From NCBI RefSeq assembly GCF_000953825.1, contig NZ_BBUL01000096.1, forward strand, positions 248,001 through 312,000: a stretch of DNA of 64,000 bases, in the 5' to 3' direction. The translations under genes and the position numbers were made by a program. The notes beneath the pieces are model-generated. The model was not told the origin of the DNA, searched no databases, and worked only from the letters and a program-made list of their open reading frames with translations. Shown one piece after another: positions 46,859-58,597 of the stretch. Every line of letters starts with the position of its first letter. Position 1 is the stretch's first letter. This DNA is from Cellvibrio sp. OA-2007 (GTDB lineage: Bacteria > Pseudomonadota > Gammaproteobacteria > Pseudomonadales > Cellvibrionaceae).

Positions 46859-47377
46859 ATGGTTTACAACTACGACGACATCAATCCCGATGACTACATC
46901 CTCAGTAAATCGCAGGTTAAACGCGATATGCATGCGCTGCAGGCACTGGGTGAAAGTTTTATCACCATGAACGAAAAGCAACTCGCACAGATCCCACTGA
47001 GCGAGGAAATGCTGGACGCCATCTACATCGTGCGCAAAATGCCGCCTAAAGAGGCGCGTCGCCGCCAGATTCAATATATTGGCCGCTTGATGCGCGAAGG
47101 TAATCACGAAGAAATTAAAGCCGCTGTCGATAAGTTGCAAAATCGCAGCGACCAGTATGTACACCGCCAGCATCAAGTAGAGCGCTACCGCGATTTGCTG
47201 ATCGAAGGTGACAAACAAATATTCCAAACCCTGGTCACCTCTTGCCCAGGCATTGATGTACAACACTTGCGCCAGTTAATCCGCAGCGCGCAAAAAGAGC
47301 GCGAAGAAAACAAGCCGCCGGCGAATGCGCGCAAACTGTTCGGGTTTATTCGCGAGCAATTGGACGCACAGGATTAG
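46859..47377 (+). CDS. darP: Ribosome biogenesis factor DarP (YjgA)
   Basis: 172-aa cytoplasmic DUF615 protein that associates with immature 50S subunits. The ATG at 46859 starts close to the conserved region; IYIVRKMPPKEARRRQIQYIGRLMRE and KARELF-like NARKLFGFIREQL match the family. In related genomes it lies between pmbA and tldD, but neither gene is present here. It is convergent with yhdP. Confidence 0.92.
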   Translation: MVYNYDDINPDDYILSKSQVKRDMHALQALGESFITMNEKQLAQIPLSEEMLDAIYIVRKMPPKEARRRQIQYIGRLMREGNHEEIKAAVDKLQNRSDQYVHRQHQVERYRDLLIEGDKQIFQTLVTSCPGIDVQHLRQLIRSAQKEREENKPPANARKLFGFIREQLDAQD

Positions 47378-47408
47378 TCATATATTCCGCTGCGAACCAC
47401 ACACAAAC

Positions 47409-47437
47409 AATAAGGGCGCCCAGGAGGCGCCCTTATT
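47409..47437. terminator. Bidirectional terminator between darP and yhdP
   Basis: A 12-bp stem (AATAAGGGCGCC with GGCGCCCTTATT) has a CAGGA loop. The yhdP stop codon lies inside the right arm. A/T-rich ends serve both directions. Confidence 0.85.
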
Positions 47438-50400
47438 GTTTCTTGCGAGTGCTATTTGCTGAAGGCTTGTCGGGTGGCAAGGCCTCCTCTTGTTTTTCAT
47501 TTACGCTATCACGCAAACTTTTTTCACTTTCAAACAAGCGGTTAAAACGCATTTTCGGCTCGTCCCAACTGCCTTTAATCGTGTAACTGACACTAGTCGC
47601 CTGATCTACCTGTTTTTTGAATAGTTTGCTTATCAAGTAAACACCGGCAGCGGCGGGCAACCCGGTTGCAAGCGCAGCATAGAAAGTTACGTTCCCAGCT
47701 ACGGGCAAGGTGGCAACCAAACGGGTATTGAGGGTTTCATTGCGCAGATCAATACTGCCCGCCATTTGCATACCACTGGAGGGCGTGCGAACGATTAAGG
47801 GTTCTTCAAATACCATAGTGCCCTGATTGAAACGTACCTTTCCATCGATCGCGTCATAGGCGAGGCCACTTTTGTAGAGATCCGAAAAGTCAAAACGCAA
47901 CCGGCGCGCCAGCGTATCGAAGTTAAGAATCGACATCAGGCGCAGAATGCCATCGCCCGCATTGGCTTCACGTTTAAAACGCCCGGTTTCAATTGCGATA
48001 CTCATCTCGCCATTCAGATTTACCAGATTAAAGTCTTGCGGTGAGCCTGCCCAAAACAGATCGGCACTAAAGTGTGCAGTTTCGCTTTCTATAGTGTCTG
48101 GCTTACCCCACGCGCGCAACACGCCACCCAAGTCAGCCGCACTCAAGTTGCCGATAAAACGCGTCTGTACTCCGGTTGGCGTGTTTTGCCAAATCAGACG
48201 GGCACCTTCCTGTGCCTCATCGACGGCGCTGACCGTAACACCTCTAATGCTGCCGCGAATATTATCGATCACCACCCCTTGCTCATTTGGGCGCAGTTGC
48301 AGCGACCAATTGCCATAGTTGTTATCGTCCATCAACAAGGATGCAATACTGATATTCGCCAAGGGTAATTTACGTGGATCAATAATCTCCACCGGTCTGG
48401 CTGGTGCAGCACTGGTTTCTCCAGCTGCTTCGCTGGCACCATCCACTGCCGCGATCTGATCTGCCTGCCCCAACATGCTCTGGGTGAGCGATAAGCGAGT
48501 CAAATCAACTTGCAATGGGATAAACGGACTGTCCGGCACTAACAACTTGCCTGCAACCACCGAATTCTCGACCTCCAGTTGCCAGCCAAGCGGCACTGGC
48601 ACGGCAACCACATTCAGATTTTCAAGCAGCGTGGAGCCGAGTTCATACTGCCCCAACATTAACTCCGCGCGAAAGGGCAATCCGGCGACAAGCCCTGCAG
48701 GTGCATCTTGTTCTGGCTCATAAATGGCAGCAGATTGCGACGATGACAAGGCCTGAGCAATGGCGGGAGTGAGCCGCTCGGTATAGGTTTTATAGCGCGC
48801 GCGTACTTCTTTCCAAGCGTCTAGATCAATGCCGGGCAAAAATCCGGAAACTAAAAATTGCGGTTGCTCGCTCAGTTTTGCGTCACTGGCAAGGGCGATA
48901 TTAGCGTTGAGTAAATTGTTGTTGCGCGCTCGATCCGTGCGCAACAAGGCCTGGATGTCATTGTTATAGCGCACATCTATTTGCGCTTGATTCTCTTGCA
49001 GCCAGAGTTTGAATTCAAATGGCCGCTCCCCCTTGGCGGGTTTGCCATAAGGTGCGGGCAAGTTGACGCTGACATTTTCCAGATTGCTGGTAATGGTCAC
49101 TTCGGCAAACGCTTGCTCTGTGAATGCCTCGGCGGACTGCACAGCATCCGGTGTTTCTTCCGGGCTCAACTCAACCAGGTTTTTCAGGCGCGCCGGGCGG
49201 TGATGTAATTCTACCCGCGCGCGATAGGGCAAGTTGCCATTGAGGAACAGCGCCTCAGGTCGTTTGCTCCAGTAGGCAATTTGTTGTGCGTCGACCACAC
49301 CATCCAGTTCAATCAGTGTTTTACTGTAGCTATCGAGCTTAACCGTACTCAGTTTGGCCGCTATTGGCTGATCAAAAAACTGCCCGTGAAGCGTGTCGCT
49401 GCTGACTCCCGTATCGCTGTTGTAACTGATGTGACCGGTTAAGTCATTCACTGCCAAATTCAGGTTTTGCAATTCAAACCGAGGTACATTCAACTCAACA
49501 TCTACCTGTTGATGCGCACCTTCCGGCTTTTCCTCGCCAGTCCCGATGGGAATATCCAGATCCAGTCGCGCCTTCATTTCACCCAGCATAAACCAGGAGT
49601 CCATACTGCCGCCCAAGTACTGGCGCAACATACCTTCACGCAATACGCGAATACCGTCGCTGGCAGCGCCACTGATATCACCATCCACCTGCAACAGCGA
49701 ACCTGCTCCCTGCGCGCGCGGATTCACCCGCACTTCAGCCCAATTCACTTGGCTGGTGTAAAGTTTAGCGCCCGTCACACTGGCAGAAACCTGCAGATCG
49801 CTTACCAACAAGCGGCCGTCCAAGTGACTTAAGGCTGGCCAGCCTGGGTGATAGTTAAGCTCGGCCTGTTCTATGTCCAGATACAGCTGGAAAGTGCGCG
49901 CCATTGGATTTGGGGTATTAAGCGTGCCGCGATAGACAAAACCGGCTTGTGTCGCAATGCCCGAATTTTTTGCGCCTATGCTCTGCTCCAGCCACGCCAG
50001 CAGTGATTGGGGCACCACGGCAGGCGTGTACTTTTGATAGAGGCCGGCATTGAGCTGGCGAGCACCAATCTGTAAATAGAGGTCAATATCACCCGTGTTG
50101 CGCTGCCATGGCAGCGATAGCCACATATAACCGCGCGCCACTTCATCCCCTTGCTGGAACTCCAACTGGCCGCTATTGACATAAATCTGGTTATTTTCCG
50201 GCTGCAAATGCCACGCGACCTGCCCTTTAGCGCGGTCGTACGCCATCGGCGCCGAATAGGTGGGGGAGTAGTGCATGGTGAACTGTTGCGTATCTATATC
50301 GACAAAACCGCCTTTTTGACCCGCTTGGAGATATGCATCCACACCGGTAAGAGCAGGCACGCCATGCCATGCATCGGCAGCCACCTGATTGAGATTGGCG

Positions 50401-51623
50401 CGCAACAGCCAGTCTTTCGGTGCCTGCAATGGCAAGGTCAGTTGCAAGTTACGAACTTGTCCACGCAGGTTGAGCGTTGTTAACACCTCCTGCAATTTGC
50501 CATCACCCAGCACTCCTGCGCTATTGAGCATATTGCTCAAACGCGCGAGATCCAGCTTATCCATACTGATTTGCAAGGGCTTTTTAAACCCGGTAGACGC
50601 TGCCGCAATATTTACATCGGTAATTTTTTGCTCATTCATGGCGGCATTAATTTGCTGCAGCCCTAAACGCCATTCACCGCTAGGCAGCCAATAACCGGTC
50701 AACTCAGTGGCAAAATTATCCAGCGACAGACGGCGCTCCCCCAGCGGAAGCGATAAACGCTGCAGCCCCAAGCGTCCAACCAAATCGTAACCTTGTTGAC
50801 CAACGCGACTTTCAAACCAGATATTGGCGTCGATCATTCCCTCGCTCTGCACGCTGGCTTTACTCACCCCATTGAGCAGAAACGCACTGGTTGCAGCGAT
50901 AGGCTCACTGGTGGGAAAACGATTCAGCTGCAGATAGCCTTTGCTGCGAAAGCTGGCCTGATCCCGTGGATCACCCTGTCCTTCCATGATCAGATACACA
51001 CTGCGCGGCTGCTCATCCACATCGATTTGCAGAGCAAGGCGATGGAAATCACCGGCATTTTCCAGCAGTAAATAAGGTGAAGCCAACTGCATTTGTTTGC
51101 CCGACGCAAACTGAAAACTGAGGTGACTGCGCTGAAATTCAATCTTGGTGGAGAGCAGCAGCATATCGAGCAGCGCGTCCAACTGCACACCCGGTTTATT
51201 GGCGTCGGTGCGCTTCGGCAGACCGGGAATTTGCCAAAAACCATCGGCGGTCTGGGCAAAGCTCATATCCACTTGGCTGAGCGATAGATTGCTCCACACC
51301 AGGCGCAAGTTGACGAGCGACTCCAGCATATCAAGCCGCAGGCGCGCTTGTTTTAGCGCAACTATGGGTTCATCAGCCTTACTCTTGATACTGAGATCAC
51401 GAACCAGCAGGCTGGGTTTTAAACCATCCCAATCAGCTTGAATCTGCCCTATAGCCACTTGGGCATTGAGCTTGGATGAGAAATAATCGGCAATGTTGTG
51501 ATTGTAATCGCCCAATAAATGGGAAAAGCTACGCCCGGATTGCACCACCACCGCCAATAAAATCAGGGTGAGAGCAACCAGAAAGTAAGACCATTTCACC
51601 AATTTGCGTAAAGCGCGAGTCAT
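47433..51623 (-). CDS. yhdP: AsmA-like envelope protein YhdP
   Basis: 1396-aa protein with one N-terminal inner-membrane helix (residues 12-32) and a long periplasmic region of repeated beta-strands, typical of the AsmA-like bridge proteins (DUF3971 and AsmA_2 C-terminal region). YhdP, TamB and YdbH form hydrophobic-groove bridges that move phospholipids to the outer membrane in E. coli. The C-terminal conserved block LPVAGNVTFYAALATGLPAAAGVYLISKLFKKQVDQATSV is clear. It could take on extra importance where the Mla system appears incomplete. It lies 52 bases downstream of rng on the same strand. Confidence 0.94.
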   Translation of the reverse strand: MTRALRKLVKWSYFLVALTLILLAVVVQSGRSFSHLLGDYNHNIADYFSSKLNAQVAIGQIQADWDGLKPSLLVRDLSIKSKADEPIVALKQARLRLDMLESLVNLRLVWSNLSLSQVDMSFAQTADGFWQIPGLPKRTDANKPGVQLDALLDMLLLSTKIEFQRSHLSFQFASGKQMQLASPYLLLENAGDFHRLALQIDVDEQPRSVYLIMEGQGDPRDQASFRSKGYLQLNRFPTSEPIAATSAFLLNGVSKASVQSEGMIDANIWFESRVGQQGYDLVGRLGLQRLSLPLGERRLSLDNFATELTGYWLPSGEWRLGLQQINAAMNEQKITDVNIAAASTGFKKPLQISMDKLDLARLSNMLNSAGVLGDGKLQEVLTTLNLRGQVRNLQLTLPLQAPKDWLLRANLNQVAADAWHGVPALTGVDAYLQAGQKGGFVDIDTQQFTMHYSPTYSAPMAYDRAKGQVAWHLQPENNQIYVNSGQLEFQQGDEVARGYMWLSLPWQRNTGDIDLYLQIGARQLNAGLYQKYTPAVVPQSLLAWLEQSIGAKNSGIATQAGFVYRGTLNTPNPMARTFQLYLDIEQAELNYHPGWPALSHLDGRLLVSDLQVSASVTGAKLYTSQVNWAEVRVNPRAQGAGSLLQVDGDISGAASDGIRVLREGMLRQYLGGSMDSWFMLGEMKARLDLDIPIGTGEEKPEGAHQQVDVELNVPRFELQNLNLAVNDLTGHISYNSDTGVSSDTLHGQFFDQPIAAKLSTVKLDSYSKTLIELDGVVDAQQIAYWSKRPEALFLNGNLPYRARVELHHRPARLKNLVELSPEETPDAVQSAEAFTEQAFAEVTITSNLENVSVNLPAPYGKPAKGERPFEFKLWLQENQAQIDVRYNNDIQALLRTDRARNNNLLNANIALASDAKLSEQPQFLVSGFLPGIDLDAWKEVRARYKTYTERLTPAIAQALSSSQSAAIYEPEQDAPAGLVAGLPFRAELMLGQYELGSTLLENLNVVAVPVPLGWQLEVENSVVAGKLLVPDSPFIPLQVDLTRLSLTQSMLGQADQIAAVDGASEAAGETSAAPARPVEIIDPRKLPLANISIASLLMDDNNYGNWSLQLRPNEQGVVIDNIRGSIRGVTVSAVDEAQEGARLIWQNTPTGVQTRFIGNLSAADLGGVLRAWGKPDTIESETAHFSADLFWAGSPQDFNLVNLNGEMSIAIETGRFKREANAGDGILRLMSILNFDTLARRLRFDFSDLYKSGLAYDAIDGKVRFNQGTMVFEEPLIVRTPSSGMQMAGSIDLRNETLNTRLVATLPVAGNVTFYAALATGLPAAAGVYLISKLFKKQVDQATSVSYTIKGSWDEPKMRFNRLFESEKSLRDSVNEKQEEALPPDKPSANSTRKKQ

Positions 51624-51675
51624 TGCAGCGATCTATTCCGGGCTAGGGGTTGCTGAGTAAATGTTGCATTGCACA

Positions 51676-53145
51676 TCAGACCAATACGATATCGTACTGC
51701 TCTTGCTGAAAGAGCGCCTCAACCCTGAATTCGATGGTTCGGTTAATAAAAGCTTCCAGGTCGGCCACATAGGCGGCCTCTTCATCTAGCAGGCGGTCAA
51801 CCACCAACTGCGATGCCAATACCAAAAACTTTTGGTTGTCATAGGTGCGCGCCATGCGCAAAATTTCACGGAAAACCTCATAACACACGGTTTCCGCCGA
51901 CTTCACCTGCCCGCGCCCCTGACACACAGGGCATGGTTCACAGAGTAACTGACCAAGGGATTCACGGGTGCGCTTGCGCGCCATCTCCACCAAACCCAAT
52001 TCTGATACGCCGGTAATGCGGGTTTTGGCGTGATCTTTCTCCAGCGCCTTTTCCAGAGTGCGCAATACCTGCCTCTGATGCTCAGGGTCTTTCATATCGA
52101 TAAAATCGAGAATGATAATGCCACCCAAATTGCGCAGCCGCAGCTGGCGGGCAATCGAAGAAGCCGCCTCCAGATTGGTCTTGAAAATCGTCTCTTCCAA
52201 ATTGCGATGACCGACAAAAGCGCCAGTGTTTACATCCACCGTGGTCATGGCTTCGGTCTGTTCGATAATCAAATAACCGTTGGATTTGAGCGGCACACGC
52301 GGCTCCAGGGCGCGATGGATCTCCTCTTCCACGCCGTAGAGCTCCAGCAGCGGACGATCACCGCTGTACAACTCAATCAACTCCACCAATTGCGGTGCAT
52401 ATTGCGCGGCAAATTCCTGCATTTGTTGCCAGGTCAGCCGCGAATCCACCCGCACCCGGTCAATCGGCGCACGCGCCATATCGCGCAGGGCGCGCAGATA
52501 GAGCGGCATATCGCGATGAAGTTCCGCAGGCACCCCCAAAGTAGGCAATTTTGCGGTCAAATCCTCCCACAGCTGGCGCAAAAAGGGGATGTCCGCATTG
52601 ATCGCTGCGGCATCGGCGCCTTCGGCCACGGTGCGCACAATAAAACCGCCACTAATGCCCTGCTCTGCAACTGCGGTTTCCACCGCTTGGCGCAAACGCT
52701 CGCGCTCGGGTTCATCCTCTATACGAGTAGACACCCCGATGTGGCTTGAATTAGGCATGTACACCAGATAGCGGGAGGACAGGGTGAGATGGGTGGTCAG
52801 ACGCGCGCCCTTGGTGCTAATAGGGTCTTTGGCCACCTGCACCAACAGCGTTTGCCCTTCGCGCACCAGGGTGCGTATATCCGGCACTTCGCTGCGGCGA
52901 ACCTCGCCCTCGGGCGGCTCGGGCATCATATCGGCAGCGTGGATAAAACCGGTGCGTTCCAAACCTATCTCGACAAAAGCTGCCTGCATACCCGGCAAGA
53001 CTCTGACCACCTTGCCTTTATAGATATTGCCGACATAACTTTCGCCGTGGCTGCGCTCGATGTAAAACTCCTGCACTACACCGTTTTCTACCAGCGCGAC
53101 ACGAGTCTCCACCGGGGAGACATTGATTAGAATCTCTTCACTCAT
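51676..53145 (-). CDS. rng: Ribonuclease G
   Basis: 489-aa endoribonuclease, exactly the length of E. coli RNase G, which matures the 16S rRNA 5' end and degrades some mRNAs. The S1 domain (about 35-125: GNIYKGKVVRVLPGMQAAFVEIG) is followed by the catalytic DNase I-like domain (TTVDVNTGAFVG, IIILDFIDM) and the zinc-link cysteines in CEPCPVCQG. The ATG at 53145 overlaps the maf stop by ATGA, with GGAG upstream, indicating coupling. Confidence 0.96.
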   Translation of the reverse strand: MSEEILINVSPVETRVALVENGVVQEFYIERSHGESYVGNIYKGKVVRVLPGMQAAFVEIGLERTGFIHAADMMPEPPEGEVRRSEVPDIRTLVREGQTLLVQVAKDPISTKGARLTTHLTLSSRYLVYMPNSSHIGVSTRIEDEPERERLRQAVETAVAEQGISGGFIVRTVAEGADAAAINADIPFLRQLWEDLTAKLPTLGVPAELHRDMPLYLRALRDMARAPIDRVRVDSRLTWQQMQEFAAQYAPQLVELIELYSGDRPLLELYGVEEEIHRALEPRVPLKSNGYLIIEQTEAMTTVDVNTGAFVGHRNLEETIFKTNLEAASSIARQLRLRNLGGIIILDFIDMKDPEHQRQVLRTLEKALEKDHAKTRITGVSELGLVEMARKRTRESLGQLLCEPCPVCQGRGQVKSAETVCYEVFREILRMARTYDNQKFLVLASQLVVDRLLDEEAAYVADLEAFINRTIEFRVEALFQQEQYDIVLV

Positions 53146-53768
53146 AGCTCTACTCCGGCAGTCCACCAGGCAATACCGAACTCCTTCAGCAACTCACAGG
53201 TCGCTTCGATCGGCAGGCCAACAACAGCGGAATAGCTGCCGCGGATTTCGTTAACAAACACTGCGCCCAACCCCTGAATCGCATAACCGCCCGCCTTATC
53301 CTGCGGCTCACCAGTTGCCCAGTAAGCGGCAATTTCGGCATCGCTTAATTCGCGAAACGTCACATCAGTGATAGACACACGTAGCGCTTGCCGGGTAGAC
53401 GAATGAAGCGCAACGGCAGTAATGACCTGATGGGTGCGACCTGATAGCTGACGCAACATCTGTTGGGCGTGCGCTTGATCGCGCGGTTTTTCAAGAATTG
53501 CGCCATCCAATAAACCGAGTGTGTCGGCCCCAAGCACAGGCGCTAATGGCAATTGTTGTTGGACTAACTGAGCAAAACCGGCAGCAGCTTTCTCACGAGC
53601 GAGACGCTGAACATAATCCAACGCGGTTTCACCCGCCGCAGGCTGCTCTGGAATCGAAGCGGATATGACCGCATGGTGCACACCAATCTGGCGCAGTAGC
53701 TCACGCCGACGGGGCGACTGGGATGCAAGATACAAATCTGGAATAACATCGGAAACAACTGCGCTCAC
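53142..53768 (-). CDS. maf: Maf-family nucleotide pyrophosphatase
   Basis: 208-aa Maf/YhdE-type enzyme that hydrolyses dTTP, UTP or related nucleotides and may help prevent misincorporation. Conserved segments are LASQSPRRRELL, LGADTLGLLDG (catalytic acidic residue), EKPRDQAHAQQML and DKAGGYAIQGLGAVFV. It starts with GTG, with AGGAG nine bases upstream. It sits between mreD and rng, as in related genomes. Confidence 0.95.
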   Translation of the reverse strand: MSAVVSDVIPDLYLASQSPRRRELLRQIGVHHAVISASIPEQPAAGETALDYVQRLAREKAAAGFAQLVQQQLPLAPVLGADTLGLLDGAILEKPRDQAHAQQMLRQLSGRTHQVITAVALHSSTRQALRVSITDVTFRELSDAEIAAYWATGEPQDKAGGYAIQGLGAVFVNEIRGSYSAVVGLPIEATCELLKEFGIAWWTAGVEL

Positions 53769-53798
53769 GCTGAAAACTCCTGATACCGCAAAGGGCAG

Positions 53799-54284
53799 TT
53801 AATGATGGTAGCGATGCGTTATGCCGTTTAGCCACCAAGAGCAGACGGGCCATAAGAGCGCGCTGGTGATTGCCGGATATAAAAATTGAATACCCGACAA
53901 CTGGCGCCCGGCCATGCCCTGCACCCAGTTATCCGTTAGCTGGGCGATACCAACCAGCACAAAGATCCAAGCTGATTGGCGGCCAATTGAGAAGTTGCGC
54001 ACCCGTTGGTACGAGAGGATACAAATATAGGCCACGATTATCAGACCGAGGCTGTGCTGGCCAAAGGGCACGCCTTCAAGCAAATCCTGAAACAACCCCA
54101 GAGCGCAGAGCAGCGTAAAGCTGATCGTTAGCGGCATAAAAAAGATCCAGTAAATCGCCACTACCAAGACAAACTCAGGGCGCCACCAACGCATGTCCAT
54201 CGGTAACGGGTAAACCGACAAGATTAATGCCGCCACAAAACTCAGAGCGACAATAAAATAAAGATTCAACTGCGGGCTGAGCAT
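53799..54284 (-). CDS. mreD: Rod-shape protein MreD
   Basis: 161-aa inner-membrane protein with about five hydrophobic helices, a subunit of the elongasome with MreB, MreC, RodA and PBP2. The motif FFMPLTISFTLLCALGLFQDLLEGVPFGQHSL is typical. Its ATG shares one base with the mreC TGA. Confidence 0.94.
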   Translation of the reverse strand: MLSPQLNLYFIVALSFVAALILSVYPLPMDMRWWRPEFVLVVAIYWIFFMPLTISFTLLCALGLFQDLLEGVPFGQHSLGLIIVAYICILSYQRVRNFSIGRQSAWIFVLVGIAQLTDNWVQGMAGRQLSGIQFLYPAITSALLWPVCSWWLNGITHRYHH

Positions 54285-55201
54285 CAGCGCGCTCCGGCGG
54301 CCGAGCTGGAAGAAGACGATCCAGCGGAAGCAGCAGGTTCGGTCGTCGGCAGGCTTAAGGCGCCCGGCACACTGGCCTGATCGCGGTTTTCAAAGACTAA
54401 TAACAAATGGCGACTGCGATCCAAACGCGCCATAGGTTTGGCGATCACAGTCAGAAACGCCTTGCCCGGATCACGCACTACTTGCTGCACCTCAGCAACC
54501 GGATAGCCAACCGGAAAACGCGCGCCCAACCCGGAGCTGACCAGCAAATCACCCGCGCGAATGTCGGTATTGGCCGATACGTGGCGCAGACTTAAACTAT
54601 TTAAATCGCCGGTGCCTTCGGCAATTGCGCGCACACCATTGCGATTAACCTGCACCGGAATTGCGTGGGTGGAGTCTGAAATGAGCAGTACCGTACTGGA
54701 TGTTTCACCCACCTCAATCACCTGCCCCATCAAACCAAACGCATCCAATACCGGCTGGCCTTTAAACGCGCCATCTACCGTACCGCGATTGATAATCACT
54801 TTATGGCTGAGCGGGTTGGGCGAAACCCCAATCAGTTCCGCAATCAGCACCGTATCCTGCAGCATCTGGCTGGCATTGAGCAGTTGGCGCAAACGCACGT
54901 TTTCTGCGGCAAGCGAAGCCAACTGTTGCAGTTTGCGCCGATGAATCAATAATTCAGTTTTAAGCGCCTCATTTTCGAGCTTGAGATCTGCCTGAGAGAC
55001 AAACGTATCTTTGCGCCAATCGTTTACGCGGCTAGGTACATCGGTAATCTGATAGAAAGGTGTTACCACTTGGGCGAGTTTTTCGCGCAACGGTTCAAGG
55101 CGGTCGGTATAAAGCCCAACAATCACCAGCGCCATCGCAATCAAAACAAAAATGAAAGCGCGACTGGTGGCGGATGAGCCTCGGGCAAAGAGCGGTTTAA
55201 T
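54284..55201 (-). CDS. mreC: Rod-shape protein MreC, apparent ATT start
   Basis: 305-aa elongasome protein with one N-terminal membrane helix, a coiled coil (about 70-115) and two periplasmic beta-barrels. Translating from ATT at 55201 gives MKPLFARGSS, aligned with E. coli MreC MKPIFSRGPS at residue 1. GGGGAG lies eight bases upstream. No ATG, GTG or TTG occurs between the upstream stop (TGA at 55246-55244) and that ATT. The first usual start, a TTG at 55144, would remove the conserved N-terminus and part of the membrane helix. The C-terminus is a serine-rich tail. Confidence 0.9.
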   Translation of the reverse strand: MKPLFARGSSATSRAFIFVLIAMALVIVGLYTDRLEPLREKLAQVVTPFYQITDVPSRVNDWRKDTFVSQADLKLENEALKTELLIHRRKLQQLASLAAENVRLRQLLNASQMLQDTVLIAELIGVSPNPLSHKVIINRGTVDGAFKGQPVLDAFGLMGQVIEVGETSSTVLLISDSTHAIPVQVNRNGVRAIAEGTGDLNSLSLRHVSANTDIRAGDLLVSSGLGARFPVGYPVAEVQQVVRDPGKAFLTVIAKPMARLDRSRHLLLVFENRDQASVPGALSLPTTEPAASAGSSSSSSAAGAR

Positions 55202-55253
55202 GGTGAGTTCTCCCCTGGAGTTGAAGCCCGCAAAACACGGGCTTCAAAACAAA

Positions 55254-56802
<1,549 letters not shown>

Positions 56803-57090
56803 ATGGCTGTAGACCGTTCCGATATCGCCAAGCTCGCCAACCTGGCGCGCATCCAGATTAGCGATGAGGCCGCCGATGAAGCGGCCAAAAGTATCTCCGA
56901 TGTGCTGGCTCTGGTTGACCAACTGCAAGCGGTCAATACCGATGGCGTATTGCCCATGGCGCATCCACTGGATGCCGTACAGCGCCTGCGTGCGGATGTA
57001 GTGACCGAGCCCAACCAGCGCGACGCTTTCCAAGCGATTGCACCCGCCACCCAAGACGGCCTGTACCTCGTACCGCAGGTTATCGAATAA
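56803..57090 (+). CDS. gatC: Asp/Glu-tRNA amidotransferase subunit C
   Basis: 95-aa small subunit that stabilises GatAB, the enzyme converting Glu-tRNA(Gln) or Asp-tRNA(Asn) to the amidated form. The standard helical start ([20 protein letters not shown]) and the [20 protein letters not shown] wrap-around segment are present. GGAG precedes the ATG. It is the first gene of gatCAB. Confidence 0.96.
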   Translation: MAVDRSDIAKLANLARIQISDEAADEAAKSISDVLALVDQLQAVNTDGVLPMAHPLDAVQRLRADVVTEPNQRDAFQAIAPATQDGLYLVPQVIE

Positions 57091-57127
57091 AAATCCCTTC
57101 TCTCGAAGAAAAATCAGGATATTTGCA

Positions 57128-58582
57128 ATGCATCAATTCACCATTGCCGAACTGGTCAAGGGTCTGCGCAACAAAGACTTTTCCAGTACCGAAGTGACCC
57201 AACATTATCTCGACCGCATCGCGCGTCTCGATAGCACTTACAACAGTTATATCACTGTGACTAACGACATCGCCCTGCAACAAGCCGCTGCTGCCGACAA
57301 ACGTTTAGCCGCTGGCAACGCCCCCGCACTCTGCGGTGTGCCAATTGCACACAAAGATATTTTTTGCACCACCGGCGTACGCACGTCGTGCGCGTCCAAA
57401 ATGCTCGATAAATTTATCGCGCCCTACAACGCCACTATCGTTGAAAATTATTTAAATTCCGGTGTGGTGATGCTGGGTAAAACCAATATGGATGAATTCG
57501 CCATGGGCTCATCCAATGAAACCAGCTGGTACGGCCCGGTAAAAAATCCTTGGGCGATTGATTGTGTACCCGGCGGATCTTCAGGCGGTTCTGCTGCGGC
57601 AGTGGCTGCACATTTAGCACCGGCGGCGACTGCATCGGACACTGGCGGCTCTATTCGTCAGCCAGCTGCACTGTGCGGATTAACCGGCATTAAACCAACC
57701 TACGGCCGCGTATCGCGCTGGGGCATGATTGCGTTTGCCTCAAGCCTCGACCAAGCGGGAATTTTGTCGCGCACTGCGGAAGACGCTGCGATTTTGTTAA
57801 ACGACATGGCGAGCTTTGATGCAAAAGATTCCACCTGCGTTGAACGCGACGTACCGGATTACACCGCCGACTTAAACAAATCCTTAAAAGGTTTGCGCAT
57901 CGGTGTACCAAAAGAATATTTCGGTGAAGGTTTAAATCCACAAACCGCAAAATTGGTTGAAGATGCGATCAAAGTGTACGAAGGCTTGGGCGCAACCATT
58001 CACAGCGTCAGCTTGCCACACACGCACTTGGCAGTGCCCGCTTACTACGTAATCGCACCGGCAGAATGTTCAGCAAACTTATCGCGCTTTGACGGCGTGC
58101 GTTATGGTCATCGCTGCGAAAACCCCACCGATTTAAATGATCTTTATATGCGCTCGCGCAGTGAAGGTTTTGGTGCAGAAGTGAAGCGCCGTATTCTTGT
58201 TGGTGCTTACGCATTGTCTGCCGGTTATTACGATGCCTATTACAGCAAAGCGCAAAAAGTGCGCCGCTTGATTAAACAAGATTTTGTCGATGCATTCGAC
58301 AGTGTCGATGTCATTCTCGGGCCGACCTCGCCATCGCCAGCATTCCAATTTGGTTCAAAAAGCAAAGATCCAGTGGCCATGTATTTGGAAGATATTTATA
58401 CCATCGCCACCAATTTGGCGGGCTTGCCCGGCTTATCGATTCCTTGCGGATTAGTCGATAACAAACCAGTTGGCTTGCAATTGATTGGCAACTTCTTCGC
58501 TGAATCGCAGCTGTTAAATGCGGCACACCAATTCCAGCAAGCAACTAACTTCCACCAACAATCCGCCCCTGGCATTGAATAA
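57128..58582 (+). CDS. gatA: Asp/Glu-tRNA amidotransferase subunit A
   Basis: 484-aa amidase-signature subunit that frees ammonia from glutamine. The Ser-cisSer-Lys triad is K76 (AHKDIF), S151 (GGSSGGS) and S175 (DTGGSIRQP). The ATG at 57128 has AGGAT upstream and aligns with the family; the longer open frame overlaps gatC and is not family-like. Gap to gatB is 15 bases. Confidence 0.97.
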   Translation: MHQFTIAELVKGLRNKDFSSTEVTQHYLDRIARLDSTYNSYITVTNDIALQQAAAADKRLAAGNAPALCGVPIAHKDIFCTTGVRTSCASKMLDKFIAPYNATIVENYLNSGVVMLGKTNMDEFAMGSSNETSWYGPVKNPWAIDCVPGGSSGGSAAAVAAHLAPAATASDTGGSIRQPAALCGLTGIKPTYGRVSRWGMIAFASSLDQAGILSRTAEDAAILLNDMASFDAKDSTCVERDVPDYTADLNKSLKGLRIGVPKEYFGEGLNPQTAKLVEDAIKVYEGLGATIHSVSLPHTHLAVPAYYVIAPAECSANLSRFDGVRYGHRCENPTDLNDLYMRSRSEGFGAEVKRRILVGAYALSAGYYDAYYSKAQKVRRLIKQDFVDAFDSVDVILGPTSPSPAFQFGSKSKDPVAMYLEDIYTIATNLAGLPGLSIPCGLVDNKPVGLQLIGNFFAESQLLNAAHQFQQATNFHQQSAPGIE

Positions 58583-58597
58583 GAGAGGAATACAAAG

